Origin: Pseudomonas sp. BMS12
GTDB lineage: Bacteria; Pseudomonadota; Gammaproteobacteria; Pseudomonadales; Pseudomonadaceae
NCBI RefSeq assembly: GCF_001592875.1
Contig: NZ_LSOF01000019.1
Span: forward strand, 1-64,000
Length of the DNA stretch: 64,000 nucleotides
Direction of reading: 5' to 3'
Positions 62,433-64,000 of the stretch are shown piece by piece; the stretch's first letter is position 1, and the number at the start of each line of letters is the position of its first letter. The notes beneath the pieces are model-generated. The model saw nothing but the letters and a program-made list of their open reading frames with translations, ran no database searches and was not told the origin of the DNA. Position numbers and translations under genes: made by a program.

Positions 62433-63301
62433 TGGGCAACAAGTCTCTGTTTACCCTCATTGTCGGGGTGATTCTGGCCGTAGCGGCCTGGAACAGCCTG
62501 TATATCGTCACTCAGACGGAAAAGGCCGTGCTCCTGCAGTTCGGTAAGATTGCCGAAGCCGATGTGCAGCCTGGTCTGCACGTGAAGGTGCCGGTGATGA
62601 ACCAGGTGCGTAAGTTCGACGCTCGTCTGCTGACCCTGGAATCGCCGATTCAGCGCGTGCTGACGTTGGAGAAGAAGGCGGTGATGGTCGATGCCTATGC
62701 CAAATGGCGTGTGGCCGACGCGCAGCGCTACTACACGGCGACTTCGGGCATTCGGCAGATCGCCGATGACCGTCTGTCCCAGCGCCTGATCACTGCACTG
62801 GCCAACCAGTTCGGTACCCGCACCCTGCATGAGGTGGTCTCCGGTGAGCGCGATGCGCTGATGGCGGCCATCACCAAGTCGCTCAACGGCATGGCGCAGA
62901 AAGAGCTGGGGATCGAGGTGGTTGATGTGCGGGTCAAGGCCATCGACCTGCCCAAGGAAGTCTACCGCAGCGTGTTCGACCGCATGAGTTCGGAGCGTGA
63001 GCGAGAGGCCCGCGAGCACCGTGCCAAGGGTCGCGAGCTGGCCGAAGGCATTCGTGCCGATGCCGACCGGCAGAAGCGTGTGATCGTGGCCGAGGCCTAC
63101 CGTGAATCCGAAGAAATTCGCGGTGATGGTGATGCCAAGGCAGCAGCCATCTATGCCAAGGCCTATGGCCAGGATCCCGAGTTCTACGCCTTTTACCGTA
63201 GTCTGGGCGCCTATCGCGACAGCTTTGCCAACAAAAGCGATGTGTTGGTTCTGGACCCGGACAGCGAATTTTTCCGCTATCTGCAGCAGTCCAAGCCCTG
63301 A
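62432..63301 (+). CDS. hflC: FtsH-associated membrane protein HflC
   Basis: 289 residues. A membrane helix at residues 5-22, SPFH domain, and the C-terminal coiled coil RSEREREAREHRAKGRE-like near 185-220 followed by DPEFYAFYRSLGAY. Partner of HflK in the FtsH supercomplex. Starts inside the hflK stop. A terminator follows after 71 nt. Confidence 0.95.
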   Translation: MGNKSLFTLIVGVILAVAAWNSLYIVTQTEKAVLLQFGKIAEADVQPGLHVKVPVMNQVRKFDARLLTLESPIQRVLTLEKKAVMVDAYAKWRVADAQRYYTATSGIRQIADDRLSQRLITALANQFGTRTLHEVVSGERDALMAAITKSLNGMAQKELGIEVVDVRVKAIDLPKEVYRSVFDRMSSEREREAREHRAKGRELAEGIRADADRQKRVIVAEAYRESEEIRGDGDAKAAAIYAKAYGQDPEFYAFYRSLGAYRDSFANKSDVLVLDPDSEFFRYLQQSKP

Positions 63302-63372
63302 TGCGAGCACTCCGGCGCGGCCGTTCGGCCGTGTCGGGGTTCCCGTTGGGGAAAACGTGTTATCATGAGTCA

Positions 63373-63397
63373 GCCGGGAAAAAAGCCCGGCTTTTTT
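63373..63397 (+). terminator. Rho-independent terminator after hflC
   Basis: GCCGGG, a 7-nt A-rich loop, CCCGGC and T6. It would lie inside the next gene if that gene began at 63365, which supports the later start at 63413. Confidence 0.82.
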
Positions 63398-63412
63398 GCG
63401 TCTGTGGGAACC

Positions 63413-63598
63413 ATGTGGCAGGAACTAGGCATCGCAATTTGTCTGATGTTGGTGCTGGAAGGCGTCCTGCCCTTCCTCTATCCACGACGTTGGCGTGGTG
63501 CAATCACGCAACTGGCACAGCTGCCCGATCGTCAGCTGCGCCTCATGGGGTTGACCAGCATGCTGCTGGGGACTGCCCTCCTTTATCTGCTTCACTGA
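63413..63598 (+). CDS. DUF2065 family small membrane protein
   Basis: 61 residues: MWQELGIAICLMLVLEGVLPFLYP and RLMGLTSMLLGTALLYLLH are two membrane helices, the usual DUF2065 architecture, found between hflC and hisZ in pseudomonads. I place the start at 63413 because an ATG at 63365 would put the hflC terminator in the coding region. Function unknown; a link to the HflKC-FtsH or HisZ-PurA neighbourhood is only positional. Confidence 0.8.
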   Translation: MWQELGIAICLMLVLEGVLPFLYPRRWRGAITQLAQLPDRQLRLMGLTSMLLGTALLYLLH

Positions 63599-63632
63599 AG
63601 GCTGCCGCCCGTACCGAGAGGGGAATGGCGAA

Positions 63633-64000
63633 ATGGCAACGGTAGACCGCTGGCTGCTGCCAGATGGCATCGAAGAAGTACTGCCGCCGGAAGCGGCGCT
63701 GATCGAGATGGCGCGCCGCCAGGTGCTGGACCTGTTCCAGCGCTGGGGCTACGAGTTCGTCGTCACTCCACATATCGAATATCTTGAGTCCCTGCTGACC
63801 GGTGCCGGTCAGGACCTGGATCTGCGCACCTTCAAGGTGACCGATCCGCTGTCTGGCCGGCAGATGGGCTTCCGTGCCGATATCACTCCGCAGGTGGCGC
63901 GCATCGACGCTCACACCCTGCGCCGCGAAGGGCCGAGCCGCCTGTGCTACGCGGGCAGCGTGCTGCACGCCAAGCCGCGCGCGCTGTCCACTTCGCGCAG
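63633..64000 (+). CDS. hisZ: ATP phosphoribosyltransferase regulatory subunit HisZ (partial)
   Basis: HisRS-paralogue that activates the short HisG in histidine synthesis. Only the first 122 codons are in the window. MATVDRWLLPDGIEEVLPPEA and FRADITPQVARIDAH (near residue 83) are HisZ features. GAGAGGGGA lies 5-13 nt before the ATG at 63633. The gene runs off the right edge. Confidence 0.92.
   Translation, partial: MATVDRWLLPDGIEEVLPPEAALIEMARRQVLDLFQRWGYEFVVTPHIEYLESLLTGAGQDLDLRTFKVTDPLSGRQMGFRADITPQVARIDAHTLRREGPSRLCYAGSVLHAKPRALSTSR

Overview
The window is a chromosomal segment of a Pseudomonas-type gammaproteobacterium. Most of it is GC-rich with strong G/C third-position bias. Gene order follows, from my memory of PAO1, the stretch from aceF-aceE-glnE-ilvE through the LPS core locus to the hfq-hflX-hflK-hflC-hisZ locus. 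FimX, the WaaP-type LPS kinases, a HisZ-type HisRS paralogue and a Pseudomonas-style motAB locus all support the genus. I cannot fix the species from the sequence alone. No rRNA, tRNA, CRISPR array, transposase or integrase was seen.

Layout. Bases 1-3305 hold aceF (cut by the window edge) and aceE on the minus strand, divergent from glnE and ilvE; two GntR-type operators lie between them. Bases 7478-14337 are the inner-core LPS operon waaF-waaC-waaG-waaP-wapP-wapQ-(tandem kinase), in which nearly every gene overlaps the next. A promoter then leads into a carbamoyltransferase and the glycosyltransferase wapH. From about 17.1 to 25.1 kb the base composition becomes visibly more AT-rich. This variable block encodes an aldolase fused to a GT42/DUF115-like domain, a KdsB-like cytidylyltransferase, a HAD phosphatase, a stand-alone GT42/DUF115-like protein, two more glycosyltransferases and an O-antigen ligase, followed by a convergent kinase-like gene. 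msbA, a Mig-14 homologue, a DnpA-type deacetylase and hldE return to the conserved background.

Bases 31.0-47.6 kb carry a Nudix-like unknown gene, an aldo/keto reductase, an FAD oxidoreductase, an SMR pump with a divergent LysR regulator, waaA, a DUF457-type membrane protein, a sensor-like membrane protein, serB, fimX, a PilZ protein, psd, a rhodanese and an HDOD protein. The last 16 kb are motA-motB, rsgA, a methyltransferase, orn, queG, nnr-tsaE-amiB-mutL-miaA-hfq-hflX-hflK-hflC, a DUF2065 gene and the start of hisZ.

The most interesting part is 17.4-21.3 kb. A pyruvate-type (DRE-TIM) aldolase, a HAD phosphatase, a CMP-sugar synthetase and two GT42/DUF115-like domains are arranged as one tight operon inside the LPS core locus. 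I infer a route that makes, activates and transfers a 3-deoxy-ulosonic-acid-like sugar by a chemistry different from the PEP-dependent KdsA/NeuB route. This is a hypothesis from gene content and motifs only.
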